Assembly: GCA_035560795.1 (NCBI GenBank)
Contig: DATMYV010000005.1
Coordinates: forward strand, 7,727 to 71,726
Reading direction: 5' to 3'
Length of the DNA: 64,000 nucleotides
From: Longilinea sp035560795
GTDB lineage: Bacteria; Chloroflexota; Anaerolineae; Anaerolineales; Anaerolineaceae
Positions 42,930 through 51,448 of this stretch are shown here, one piece after another. Both the position numbers and the translations under genes were made by a program. Each line of letters begins with the position of its first letter. Within the stretch, counting starts at the first letter, position 1. The notes beneath the pieces were generated by a model. That model ran no database searches. It worked only from the letters and a program-made list of their open reading frames with translations, and was not told the DNA's origin.

Positions 42930-43757
42930 TTGAGTGGAAAAAATGAAAGCCCAAATAGGTTGAGGATTCTGGTTCGCGGCGGAGGGGACCTAGCCAGTGG
43001 CGTTGTTTTGCGTTTATGGCGCGCTGGCTGGGATGTCCTCATCACTGAAATTAGCCAGCCTCTGGCTGTGCGCAGGTTGGTCTCCTTTGCAAATGCAGTT
43101 TATTTAGGTGAAATGGATATAGAAGGTATCCACTCAGTGCTGGTATCGACGCCCGGGGATGCACAGGCAGCCCTTACGAGGCGGGTGGTGCCGGTCATTG
43201 TTGATGAAGGTGCTGAATCGCGCGAATGGTTTAAACCCCAGGTGCTGGTGGATGCGCGCATGTTGAAAAAAACAGCCGGTATTTCCCATCCAGCGGCGCC
43301 ACTCTCAATTGGACTCGGCCCGGGATTTATGGCCGGTAAGGACTGTCATGCAGTCGTTGAAACGAAAAGGGGACCATTCCTGGGAAGAGTCTATTGGCAG
43401 GGAGAAGCCGAACCAGATTCGGGAATTCCCGAGTCCATAGCCAACTTTAGTTCTGAACGTGTTCTTCGCACGCCAGTAGATGGCGTATTTAAAGAAACAA
43501 TTCCAATTGGAAGTTTTGTCGAAAAAGGAGATTTAATTGCATGCGTGGGTCAGTGGCAGCTGCTAGCCCCTTTTAATGGCGTTGTCCGTGGTTTGGTATG
43601 GGACGGACTCGTTGTACAAAGGAATATGAAAATAGGGGATGTCGATCCGCGGGGTGATGCTCGATTATGCCGTCTAATCTCTGAAAAATCGCTTGCAATC
43701 GGAGGCGCAGTTTTGGAGGCAATCCTTATTTGGCAGGCAGACGAAATTTCTAGATGA
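42930..43757 (+). CDS. yqeB: YqeB, selenium-dependent molybdenum hydroxylase maturation protein
   Basis: A 275-residue YqeB-family (EF2563-type) protein. 'LVRGGGDLASGVVLRLWRAG' near the start, 'GLGPGFMAGKDCHAVVET' in the middle and the biotinyl-lipoyl-like C-terminal half ('VDGVFKETIPIGSFVEKGD') are diagnostic. YqeB is a genomic marker of selenium-dependent molybdenum hydroxylases and is thought to help place selenium in the cofactor. The start is the least certain part: a TTG 9 bases after the previous stop, with no clear ribosome-binding site. It probably serves both hydroxylases. Confidence 0.9.
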   Translation: MSGKNESPNRLRILVRGGGDLASGVVLRLWRAGWDVLITEISQPLAVRRLVSFANAVYLGEMDIEGIHSVLVSTPGDAQAALTRRVVPVIVDEGAESREWFKPQVLVDARMLKKTAGISHPAAPLSIGLGPGFMAGKDCHAVVETKRGPFLGRVYWQGEAEPDSGIPESIANFSSERVLRTPVDGVFKETIPIGSFVEKGDLIACVGQWQLLAPFNGVVRGLVWDGLVVQRNMKIGDVDPRGDARLCRLISEKSLAIGGAVLEAILIWQADEISR

Positions 43758-43761
43758 CTGA

Positions 43762-45084
43762 ATGAACCTTCGAACAGCGTTGCGAGTAGTTGAACCAACA
43801 AATGTTGCCTTTGTGGGGGCTGGGGGAAAGACGACTGCCATATTTCGGTTAGCCCGGGAACTTCCTACACCTGTAATCATCACGACAACAACCCACATAG
43901 GCACCTGGCAAATACCGCAAGCCGATTGCTGGATCACTGACCCAACGCTATTGGAGGGTGAGGTAGCGTCTGGAAACAAGGTCATAGTCTTTACTGGAAA
44001 AAGTGTCAACGATGACCGCGCCGCTGGGTTAAGTCCTCGGGAGATAGATGACCTGCAACATTTTGTAAAAGCGAAAGGCTGGAGCCTATTAATTGAGGCT
44101 GACGGTGCCCGTCGTTTGCCCCTCAAAGCGCCTGGGCAAAATGAGCCTGTAATTCCGCCCTGGGTCGAGAATGTGGTGGTTGTTGCCGGGCTTACAGGCT
44201 TGAATAAGCCGTTGGGTAATGCGCATATCCATAGATATCAAATATTCTCGCAGCTTAGCGGTTTGCCATTAGGGGATCCAGTAGGGGAGGATGCTCTTCT
44301 GAAAGTTCTATTAGATCCATCCGGCGGGTTGAAATCGATCCAGGAGAATGCACGAAAAATTGTTTTTCTGAATCAGGCTGATGACGAATCCTTGACCGCT
44401 GCCGCGAACCAACTGACATCCAAATTATTGGATGGATATGATGTGGCAATATACGGCAGGTTGAATAATGAGCCGAAGGATGAAATCATAGCCTCCAAAG
44501 AGCCAATTGCCGGCATCATTCTGGCGGCCGGCGGCTCGACCCGGTTTGGCAAGCCAAAGCAAGAATTGTTATGGCGTGGGAAGACTTTTCTGGAAAACGT
44601 CGTTTCAGTCGCAGACATGGCCGAGCTAAGATGCGTATATTTAATTCAATCAAATAATGCGTATAGCCAATATATTTCCAATGTTAATAAAAATAATTTC
44701 ATTTCATTAAATAATCAAAACTGGCAACTTGGCCAAAGCACGTCCATACGGTTAGGGCTACAATCGCTTCCACCAAACACCGGCGGGGCGGTTTTCTTAT
44801 TAGGTGATCAGCCGCAAATTCCAGCCCAGCTTATCCAGGATTTGGTTGATAGACATGCCGCTACACATGCACCAATCATAGCCCCCTTCGTTGGAGGACG
44901 CCGTGCTAACCCGGTGCTTTTTGACCGGTGCACCTTTCCGGACCTGTTGGCACTGGAAGGGGATACAGGAGGCCGCGGGTTAATTGCAAAATACCCGGTT
45001 GAATACATTCCATGGAATGATGAAAGTATTCTGCTGGATGTTGATACACCTGAAGATTATGGACGATTGCTTGAGTTTGAATAA
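43762..45084 (+). CDS. yqeC: YqeC fused to a MocA-like molybdenum cofactor nucleotidyltransferase
   Basis: A 440-residue two-domain protein. Residues 1-240 are YqeC, with a P-loop 'FVGAGGKTTAIFRLA' (about 19-33), 'TTTTHIGTWQIP' and the signature 'EADGARRLPLKAP'. Residues about 250-440 are a MobA/MocA-type nucleotidyltransferase with 'IILAAGGSTRFGKPKQ' and 'LLGDQPQIP'. MocA converts molybdopterin to its cytosine dinucleotide form, used by xanthine dehydrogenase-type enzymes. The fusion couples the selenium-linked accessory protein to cofactor finishing. It starts 4 bases after yqeB, and its stop shares one base with the next start. Confidence 0.92.
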   Translation: MNLRTALRVVEPTNVAFVGAGGKTTAIFRLARELPTPVIITTTTHIGTWQIPQADCWITDPTLLEGEVASGNKVIVFTGKSVNDDRAAGLSPREIDDLQHFVKAKGWSLLIEADGARRLPLKAPGQNEPVIPPWVENVVVVAGLTGLNKPLGNAHIHRYQIFSQLSGLPLGDPVGEDALLKVLLDPSGGLKSIQENARKIVFLNQADDESLTAAANQLTSKLLDGYDVAIYGRLNNEPKDEIIASKEPIAGIILAAGGSTRFGKPKQELLWRGKTFLENVVSVADMAELRCVYLIQSNNAYSQYISNVNKNNFISLNNQNWQLGQSTSIRLGLQSLPPNTGGAVFLLGDQPQIPAQLIQDLVDRHAATHAPIIAPFVGGRRANPVLFDRCTFPDLLALEGDTGGRGLIAKYPVEYIPWNDESILLDVDTPEDYGRLLEFE

Positions 45085-45689
45085 TGAATGATATTGCTGC
45101 AGTCATTCTGGCCGCTGGACGGTCAACGCGAATGGGATCATCCAAAATGCTCCTTCCTTGGAAAGACAAAACCGTTTTGGACTCCGTAATTGATCTGGCT
45201 GAATCCGCCGGCCTCAATCCAATTGTCGTCGTGACCGGAGCATTTCATGACGATATACATTTACTGTTGTCAAAATACTTCAAAAGGATCGAAGAAATCC
45301 ATAACCCTTCTTATGCACAACTCGAAATGTTTCACTCGATAAAATTAGGTGTGGAATCGCTCGTACAACGCTGCGGAGCAGCCATTATTTTTTTAGGAGA
45401 TCAACCACAAATTGAAACCGAATTAATTGATGATTTAATCTCCCGGTTCAACGAAAAGAAATCACGGGTCATTATTCCCAGCTTTCAAATGCACCGGGGC
45501 CATCCAATCGTAATCCACCAGGATCTTTTTCCAGAAATTTTAGCAACGCCGGATGATAAGAACCTGAAGAGTTTCTTAAACCTTCATTCGTCTGAAATCG
45601 ATTATGTTGTTGTAAACACCTCTTCAGTTTTACAGGACATGGATTCACCTGAGGATTATCATCGACTGAAGAATAATCAAAAGGAGTAG
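45084..45689 (+). CDS. MocA-like nucleotidyltransferase (stand-alone)
   Basis: A 201-residue member of the MobA/MocA family, with the nucleotide-binding loop 'VILAAGRSTRMGSSKMLLPW' near 7-26, 'FLGDQPQIETELIDDL' and 'PEDYHRL' at the end. It is a second copy beside the MocA domain fused to YqeC; the two are clearly diverged, so they may have different nucleotide preferences (CTP versus GTP) or one may serve each hydroxylase. Start and stop share one base with the previous gene (TAATG), implying coupled translation. Confidence 0.9.
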   Translation: MNDIAAVILAAGRSTRMGSSKMLLPWKDKTVLDSVIDLAESAGLNPIVVVTGAFHDDIHLLLSKYFKRIEEIHNPSYAQLEMFHSIKLGVESLVQRCGAAIIFLGDQPQIETELIDDLISRFNEKKSRVIIPSFQMHRGHPIVIHQDLFPEILATPDDKNLKSFLNLHSSEIDYVVVNTSSVLQDMDSPEDYHRLKNNQKE

Positions 45690-45704
45690 CCTCAAAGCAA
45701 ATTC

Positions 45705-46556
45705 ATGTCAACTTTGAAAATCATTCGAATTCCCGTCATTATCAGTCAAAAATCATATACCGTACTCGAAGATGAGGAAATTCATTCGTTGGATGAGGCT
45801 TCCAGGCATATTCCGGCAGGCGTTTATACAACCTTTCGCACATATCAAAAATTCTTTGTCTTACATCTGCGTGACCATTTCGAGAGACTTGAGAATTCGG
45901 CAAGCCTGACCGGAAAAGGCATTCAGCTTGACAGAGATCGCATTCGAATTGATTTACGAAAAGCGCTGATCCAATTTCCGGAAATCGAAGCGCGCGTACG
46001 CGTCTCAATCGATTTAACAAAAGAGATTGGGGAGGTTTATCTCATTCTCGAAGGATTACATACCCCTTCTCGAGAGGATTATCATTCTGGGGTCGCGGTC
46101 ATAACCCGAACAATGCATCGAGAGAATCCCGAAGCCAAGGTAACCAGCTTTATTGCGGAGGCGAGCGAAATTCGAAAAGCGAGCAGCCAACTTCTAATCA
46201 ATGAGACATTGATGGTTTCAGAGGACGGATCAATTCTTGAAGGATTGAGTTCTAATTTTTTTGCGGTCAGGAATGATGTCATTTATACTGCTGGCAAAGG
46301 AATTTTACAGGGTATTACGCGGAAAACAGTGGTAGATATCGCCGAATCGATAGGAATATCGGTAAATCTTCAACCGATGAAGGTCGGAGATCTTAGTCAT
46401 TATTCAGAAGCATTTATTACCAGCGCTAGCCGGGCGATATTGCCTGTCATCCGAATTGATGACCGCGTTGTGGGGAACGGCCAAGTAGGAAAAATCACTC
46501 AGGCGCTTCAAATTGCATTTCAAAGCAATTTGGATACTTTCCTTGAAGAAATATAA
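45705..46556 (+). CDS. Class IV PLP aminotransferase / aminodeoxychorismate lyase family protein
   Basis: A 283-residue fold-type IV PLP enzyme. The probable PLP lysine is in 'EAKVTSFIAEA' near residue 145. The cofactor-binding region 'DGSILEGLSSNFFAV' is the family signature. 'GILQGITRKTVVDIAE' follows and 'AFITSASRAILPV' lies near the end. It could be a branched-chain or D-amino-acid aminotransferase or an aminodeoxychorismate lyase; the specificity residues do not settle this by eye. It is the last gene of the run, 15 bases after the MocA-like gene. Its stop codon is directly back to back with the stop of the convergent DUF2007 gene. Confidence 0.87.
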   Translation: MSTLKIIRIPVIISQKSYTVLEDEEIHSLDEASRHIPAGVYTTFRTYQKFFVLHLRDHFERLENSASLTGKGIQLDRDRIRIDLRKALIQFPEIEARVRVSIDLTKEIGEVYLILEGLHTPSREDYHSGVAVITRTMHRENPEAKVTSFIAEASEIRKASSQLLINETLMVSEDGSILEGLSSNFFAVRNDVIYTAGKGILQGITRKTVVDIAESIGISVNLQPMKVGDLSHYSEAFITSASRAILPVIRIDDRVVGNGQVGKITQALQIAFQSNLDTFLEEI

Positions 46557-46877
46557 TTATCCTTCTCCAGAATCATCATCGATGGACTCATCTGTCTCAT
46601 TGATGCCATCATTTAGGTCGGTGAGATCATTTTCAGTCGAAGGCATTTGCAACTCGCCACGGTCCATCTGTTCAAGGATTTTTTGAGCATCCTGAATTTG
46701 ATTCTCTAGAACATAAATCTTTGCTTCGCCAAGTGGACCGATTGTTAATCCATAAGCGATCCCTGCGCTTTCCTGGCTTGTAAATGCGCTGATACCAAAT
46801 GACTTCAACAATGCCACAATCGATTCGGCCAGGATATGCCCTGTTGCAGAATAGGCCAGTACATATTCAGGTTTCAT
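46557..46877 (-). CDS. DUF2007-like small protein
   Basis: A 106-residue protein. The first 70 residues fit the DUF2007 fold, a small ferredoxin-like domain also described as a putative signal-transducing protein ('AESIVALLKSFGISAFTSQE' and 'AKIYVLENQIQDAQKIL'). The last 35 residues are very acidic and probably disordered. Function is unknown. It is the last gene of the minus-strand group, 80 bases after the methyltransferase gene, and abuts the convergent aminotransferase gene without a spacer. Confidence 0.78.
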   Translation of the reverse strand: MKPEYVLAYSATGHILAESIVALLKSFGISAFTSQESAGIAYGLTIGPLGEAKIYVLENQIQDAQKILEQMDRGELQMPSTENDLTDLNDGINETDESIDDDSGEG

Positions 46878-46957
46878 CGTTTCATCTCCTCAAGGGTCAA
46901 ACAAGCGGGATTGCTTTTAATCCCACAATACTCATTGTATCACCGTAAAAGGCACGG

Positions 46958-47527
46958 CTAACCAGGCAACCTCGCAATCAAACTGGCCACAGATTTTTTC
47001 CCGCCCCGGGCTGAGGTACGCCAGCCCTCCTGATATTCGAGGATATTCCAACCTGTAAATAATTGAAACAGTTCACCATTTTGAAGAAGAAATTCTTCGG
47101 GCATATCCGGTTTAATTTCCAACATATCGACGGTCAAGGTTTCGACAATTGCAATTCCGTTCGGTTGCAGAATCCGAGAAAAATCCCGGATAATTTCACG
47201 GTCCAGAAAATAGAAATTCAAGATTGTTGAAAAAGCCTTGGCTGGAAAGAAATACTCATTTAAATCGGCAACAACCGCCATCAATTGCGGACAATCCTTT
47301 TTGGCTTGAAAAACCGCTGCGTTTGAAATATCTACTCCAAGAACCTGGTAGCCGCGCTCAACCATCCAACGGGCGTTGGCGCCCAACCCCATTGCCAGGT
47401 CAAGAACCAAACCATTTTGGTTCAGATATGGAAGAGCGCGTTCAAGGATGACTCTAGGCTCGGACCCCTGTTGATAGTATGCGGTCCGGTAACGCTTATT
47501 CCAACGCTGAGCATCTTCAACCGCCAT
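46958..47527 (-). CDS. Class I SAM-dependent methyltransferase (TehB-like)
   Basis: A 189-residue methyltransferase. The SAM-binding motif I is 'LVLDLAMGLGANARWMVERG' near residues 40-59, with the usual GxG slightly altered, and 'VLGVDISNAAVFQA' is motif II. 'FSTILNFYFLDREII' fits motif IV. The pattern resembles TehB-type small-molecule methyltransferases; the substrate is unknown. Its start overlaps the end of mrfB by 11 bases, so it is coupled to the MrfA/MrfB repair pair. Whether it takes part in that repair is open. Confidence 0.85.
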   Translation of the reverse strand: MAVEDAQRWNKRYRTAYYQQGSEPRVILERALPYLNQNGLVLDLAMGLGANARWMVERGYQVLGVDISNAAVFQAKKDCPQLMAVVADLNEYFFPAKAFSTILNFYFLDREIIRDFSRILQPNGIAIVETLTVDMLEIKPDMPEEFLLQNGELFQLFTGWNILEYQEGWRTSARGGKKSVASLIARLPG

Positions 47528-48764
47528 CTTCTAAAGCCCCGGTCCGGATCTTTCTCATTAACCGGTCGCGCCGGTGTTCCAATTCGGATTTCCAATAAAG
47601 CTTTTCAGAGGGGCGCAGGGGTAACAACAGCAACCAACCCAGTGCATTATCAGTCCAACGCAACGCGTCCATTGGTAGACGCTCGTGATGCTCATAATAT
47701 TTAGCCAATTCAATTGCTGCAGGGATATCCTGCTGTTCTGCCGCGCGCTGCCATAGAGCGATTGTTTCAGGCCACGCGTTACGTTTCCGGTATATCGATG
47801 CGTAACGGTGCAGGGTTTGAATGAAAATTGGCTGTGGCAAGCCAGCATTTAATCCGGCTTCATATAGTTCAATCGATTTTCCAAGATCACCCATTTCCTC
47901 ATAAATCTGGGCAATTGCAACCAAATCCAAACCTTCGGTAGGTTCAATTTTCAAAGGGTTTTCCAGCAAATGGGCGTCATAATGCAAGAGAGCTGCCAGC
48001 GAGAGAATATCCATGGCATTGTGGTAAAGCACGCCCTTCATTGGCCGCGCGTCCCCGCTGCGAAGGTAATCCACATAGATTTGCGGAACCATCCAACCTG
48101 GAATTTCTTCCCCGCTCCTGACAACTCCCAGGATATCCCTCTCCAGATCGCCCAAGGCCCTGGATGGTAAGCGATTGCGCCAGAGCCTGCGGGCCAGCGG
48201 TAATAGATCAAGGTGCGCCATATTTGAAAATGGAGTAGTGATGCTGTTAATGAGATGTCTTGAGTTAAGCAGGGGAATGTCAAACGTCTTTCCATTAAAC
48301 GTCACAACCGTTTTGAACGGCGCGACTATCCGGTTTAGCACAGCCAGCATGGCGGGTTCTTCCCCCGGATTACGCATGAATAATTGCACCAAACGGAATC
48401 CATCCGGATTCCAGATTCCGAGACCCACCAGGAAGGCAAAGGTTCCTGCTCCTCCAGCCAAACCGGTGGTCTCAGTATCCAAAAAGATCAATTGATCGAT
48501 CTGGTTTGATTTTTCGATGTCCGTTTTTCCCCATTCGCGCACTAATTGCAAATTGAGCGGTGCATCGAAATGAACCTGACCGTGCTGATAGTGAATATCA
48601 AATTGCTGCGTTATCTGAAAAACAACGCCAAGAGGTGTTTCGATTTCCTCCCCGGCAATAACGTCTTCAATTGGAAAGCGGTCTTGGGCTGAGTGGGGTC
48701 GTAGATTCTGCGTCCCAAGCTGCACACCAAGCGCCTTCAAACGGTCGCTCAACGATTCCATCAA
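47517..48764 (-). CDS. mrfB: MrfB-type 3'-5' exonuclease (YprB family)
   Basis: A 415-residue RNase H-like exonuclease with TPR-like repeats at the C-terminus (about 275-400). The first catalytic pair is D96-E98 in 'IFLDTETTGLAGG'; further acidic residues of the DEDD set follow ('VVTFNGKTFDIPLL' and 'HNAMDILSLAALL'). In Bacillus subtilis MrfB (413 residues) acts with the helicase MrfA to repair mitomycin C damage independently of UvrABC. Here the matching length, order and 4-base overlap with the mrfA gene support the same pair. Its C-terminus overlaps the methyltransferase start. Confidence 0.9.
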   Translation of the reverse strand: MMESLSDRLKALGVQLGTQNLRPHSAQDRFPIEDVIAGEEIETPLGVVFQITQQFDIHYQHGQVHFDAPLNLQLVREWGKTDIEKSNQIDQLIFLDTETTGLAGGAGTFAFLVGLGIWNPDGFRLVQLFMRNPGEEPAMLAVLNRIVAPFKTVVTFNGKTFDIPLLNSRHLINSITTPFSNMAHLDLLPLARRLWRNRLPSRALGDLERDILGVVRSGEEIPGWMVPQIYVDYLRSGDARPMKGVLYHNAMDILSLAALLHYDAHLLENPLKIEPTEGLDLVAIAQIYEEMGDLGKSIELYEAGLNAGLPQPIFIQTLHRYASIYRKRNAWPETIALWQRAAEQQDIPAAIELAKYYEHHERLPMDALRWTDNALGWLLLLPLRPSEKLYWKSELEHRRDRLMRKIRTGALEDGG

Positions 48765-51319
48765 GTCACCACCAATTGGCCGTCAGATGTCAGGACTTGT
48801 AGAAGTGCCAGAGCTTCTTGTTTACCGCCAGCGCCATTTTCTCCCCCGGGTCCAACACAAGAAGGGCAGCCATCCTGGCATGGACAGCGGTTTACCAACT
48901 CCAAAGCTTCTTTGAGCAAACTGTCATGCATATGGTAGAGTGCCTCGCTCAAACCGATTCCAGCTGGTACCTGATCGTAAAGGAGAACCACCGGACGGCC
49001 ATCCGTCAGGGGAGATTGGATATCTGAGATTGCGCCTAAATCTTCTGTATCACACATCACAAATAACGGTGCTAACTGGCTGAGTACATAACGGACCCCT
49101 GAAAGGCCGCTGCAAATTTTCACGACCAGTTCAGCTCTGCGGTGGCAACTTGGGCATAATGTAACCAGGTTCTCCAGATTATTTGCCTGTTCAAGCGAGA
49201 CGAACGATCGTAAAGGCACCTTATGGTGGACATGGTGGGGCCGATCGGTTTCAGGCGCCCCGCACATCTGACAGGTGAATTGATCGCGCTCCCGCACAAG
49301 CTGACGCACATTGTTCCAGTTTGATCCGTAATTATTGGCATCATTTGTCCACAATTGGTTCTGGCGCAAATAGTCAATCGCTTCATCCACAAGTGTGAAC
49401 CAGTAACCAGTTGTTCTGAGATGGTTGGGCGGAAGGTCAAGCAATTCCTGTCCCAGGGTTTCCCGGGTTATCCAATTAATTTTGCGGAATCCAACGATCT
49501 GAGTGGTCACTTGAATTTCACCCCAGGTTTTTTCGCCTCTCAGTGTGGGGGAGGTCTCAATAACAGAGATTTTCTCAACTTCTGTCTGATGTTTCGCTTC
49601 TGTGAAATACTCCTCATTGCTTTCAACCAGCTTTGCTTCAAATTGTTCCAGATCAAGGTCCTTCACCAAGTAGGATTGTCCTTCGTGTAGATAAATCGCT
49701 CCCGGGTGAACCAGCCAGGTTGAACTAATCTGATCCACCGTGCCAATAATCCGTGAATTTCCTTCGTCCTCAAGTCGTAGCACCACATTCTGAGCAGTTG
49801 CATTTCGCAAGGAAATTTCTTGGGCGGGGTATTGATCCGCAATCCAGTAATACCGATTCTCTGTGGAATGTAAAAGCCCAGTCTGTTCCAATAAATCCAA
49901 AAACTCCTTAAGGGTCTCCCAGGTAATCGTGCCAAATTTCTCGCCAGGTCGAAATGGTAATTCGAATGCAGCACAGCGGATATGCTGCAATAGGATGAGT
50001 GGGTTATCTGGATTGATCAAAGCATTTTCAGGCGACCGGTCGGTCACAAATTCGGGGTGTTGAATCAGATACTGATCAATGGGGGCAGCCGATGCCACTA
50101 GAATGCCCACCGATGTTCCGCTGCGGCGTCCTGCACGGCCAATTTGCTGCCGCAAGGATGCGATTGTTCCAGGATAGCCCACCACGATTGATGCATCCAT
50201 GCCGCCAATATCAATGCCAAGTTCGAGGGCGCTGGTCGCGACCACGGCATGCACATTCCCTGATCGCAAACCTCGTTCAATCGATCTTCTTTCGTTGGCC
50301 AGATATCCGCTCCGGTAGCCATGAATTTGCTTTTGTTCTTCTGGATAACGGCTGTGCAAAGCACGCAAAATCATCTCAACAGACCGTCTGGCCCGGGCAA
50401 AAAGGATTGTTTGTACGCGATATGCCAATAAATCCCCGGCCAATTGGACACCTTCGGAGGAGGCTGACCGCCGAATGCCAAGATCGGCATCGATAATGGG
50501 CGGATTATACAGGATAAAATTCTTCTCCCCGTTTGGCGAAGAATCCTCATCCACCAATTTGCATTGTTCTTCGGTCAACCGTTCTGCCAGTGCCAACGGA
50601 TTGGAAATCGTTGCGGATGTCAGAATGAACTGCGGGTATGCACCATAGTGAGCCGCAATCCGTTTTAACCGCCGAATGACATTGGCAACATGCGAGCCAA
50701 ATACGCCCCGGTAGACATGCAACTCATCAATAACGATGAAGCGCAGGTTACGAAGGAATTCCGCCCAAAGGGTATGCTGTGGCAGGATGCCGGTATGAAG
50801 CATATCTGGATTTGTTAGCAGTAAGCGAGCATTTGAACGGATAAATGCACGGTGAGCCGTCGGCGTATCCCCGTCGTAAGTTCCGGCAGGCACGACCCCA
50901 CCAAGCTGTTCGTCAAGTTGGGTTAATGTTTCTTGTTGGTCATGGGCTAATGCTTTGGTTGGAAAAATATAGATAGCGCGGGCATTAGAATCGCGAATTA
51001 ACCCGTCAAAAACCGGCAAGTTGTAACACAATGTTTTTCCACTGGCAGTGCTCGTGGAAACCACTGCGTTCAAACCCATTTTAATTGTTTGGTATGCTAA
51101 TTTTTGGTGTTGGTAAATCCCTTTATAACCGAGCTCTTCCAAGGTTTTGCCAAGAACAGGAGTCAATTCAGCGGGCAAAGGATAAAGAACTGCCTTCCTC
51201 GCAGGAGTAACAGTCCAATGGACGATATTGTCGCTTATTTCATGGTCCTTATGCCAACGTAGAAGAAGCGAGTCAAGATTTCCTTGTGGAGAGTCCATAT
51301 TTAGCGGCTGTCGAAACAT
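48761..51319 (-). CDS. mrfA: MrfA-type DEAD/DEAH-box helicase with inserted HNH motif
   Basis: An 852-residue superfamily 2 helicase. Walker A-type motif I is 'STSTASGKT' (88-96), motif II is DELH (198-201), motif III is 'TSATISNP' near 234 and motif VI is 'QIGRAGRRSG' (392-401). A four-cysteine MrfA/DUF1998-type site lies at the C-terminus (C812, C814, C818, C821 in 'CPCQDGCPSC'). Between about 665 and 730 sits an HNH-type module: C683, C686, 'HHVHHK' at 695-700, C722, C725. B. subtilis MrfA has about 749 residues, so this insertion accounts for most of the extra length. It is coupled to mrfB by a 4-base overlap. Confidence 0.92.
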   Translation of the reverse strand: MFRQPLNMDSPQGNLDSLLLRWHKDHEISDNIVHWTVTPARKAVLYPLPAELTPVLGKTLEELGYKGIYQHQKLAYQTIKMGLNAVVSTSTASGKTLCYNLPVFDGLIRDSNARAIYIFPTKALAHDQQETLTQLDEQLGGVVPAGTYDGDTPTAHRAFIRSNARLLLTNPDMLHTGILPQHTLWAEFLRNLRFIVIDELHVYRGVFGSHVANVIRRLKRIAAHYGAYPQFILTSATISNPLALAERLTEEQCKLVDEDSSPNGEKNFILYNPPIIDADLGIRRSASSEGVQLAGDLLAYRVQTILFARARRSVEMILRALHSRYPEEQKQIHGYRSGYLANERRSIERGLRSGNVHAVVATSALELGIDIGGMDASIVVGYPGTIASLRQQIGRAGRRSGTSVGILVASAAPIDQYLIQHPEFVTDRSPENALINPDNPLILLQHIRCAAFELPFRPGEKFGTITWETLKEFLDLLEQTGLLHSTENRYYWIADQYPAQEISLRNATAQNVVLRLEDEGNSRIIGTVDQISSTWLVHPGAIYLHEGQSYLVKDLDLEQFEAKLVESNEEYFTEAKHQTEVEKISVIETSPTLRGEKTWGEIQVTTQIVGFRKINWITRETLGQELLDLPPNHLRTTGYWFTLVDEAIDYLRQNQLWTNDANNYGSNWNNVRQLVRERDQFTCQMCGAPETDRPHHVHHKVPLRSFVSLEQANNLENLVTLCPSCHRRAELVVKICSGLSGVRYVLSQLAPLFVMCDTEDLGAISDIQSPLTDGRPVVLLYDQVPAGIGLSEALYHMHDSLLKEALELVNRCPCQDGCPSCVGPGGENGAGGKQEALALLQVLTSDGQLVVT

Positions 51320-51385
51320 AGAACATTTTTACCCCAAATAATCCTGCAAAGCAAGCCCGACAATATATTCACCATACCTGTGCAG

Positions 51386-51413
51386 TTTACAAGATTCCGG
51401 TTTTGAATATACT
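51386..51413 (+). promoter_or_regulatory. Probable sigma-70 promoter of the MFS/prepilin peptidase pair
   Basis: TTTACA (51386-51391) and TATACT (51408-51413) are 16 bases apart in the gap divergent from mrfA, with the MFS start 35 bases downstream of the -10 box. Confidence 0.6.
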
Positions 51414-51448
51414 GGTGTTTATCCCAGATAGCACACAATGGAGATCCT

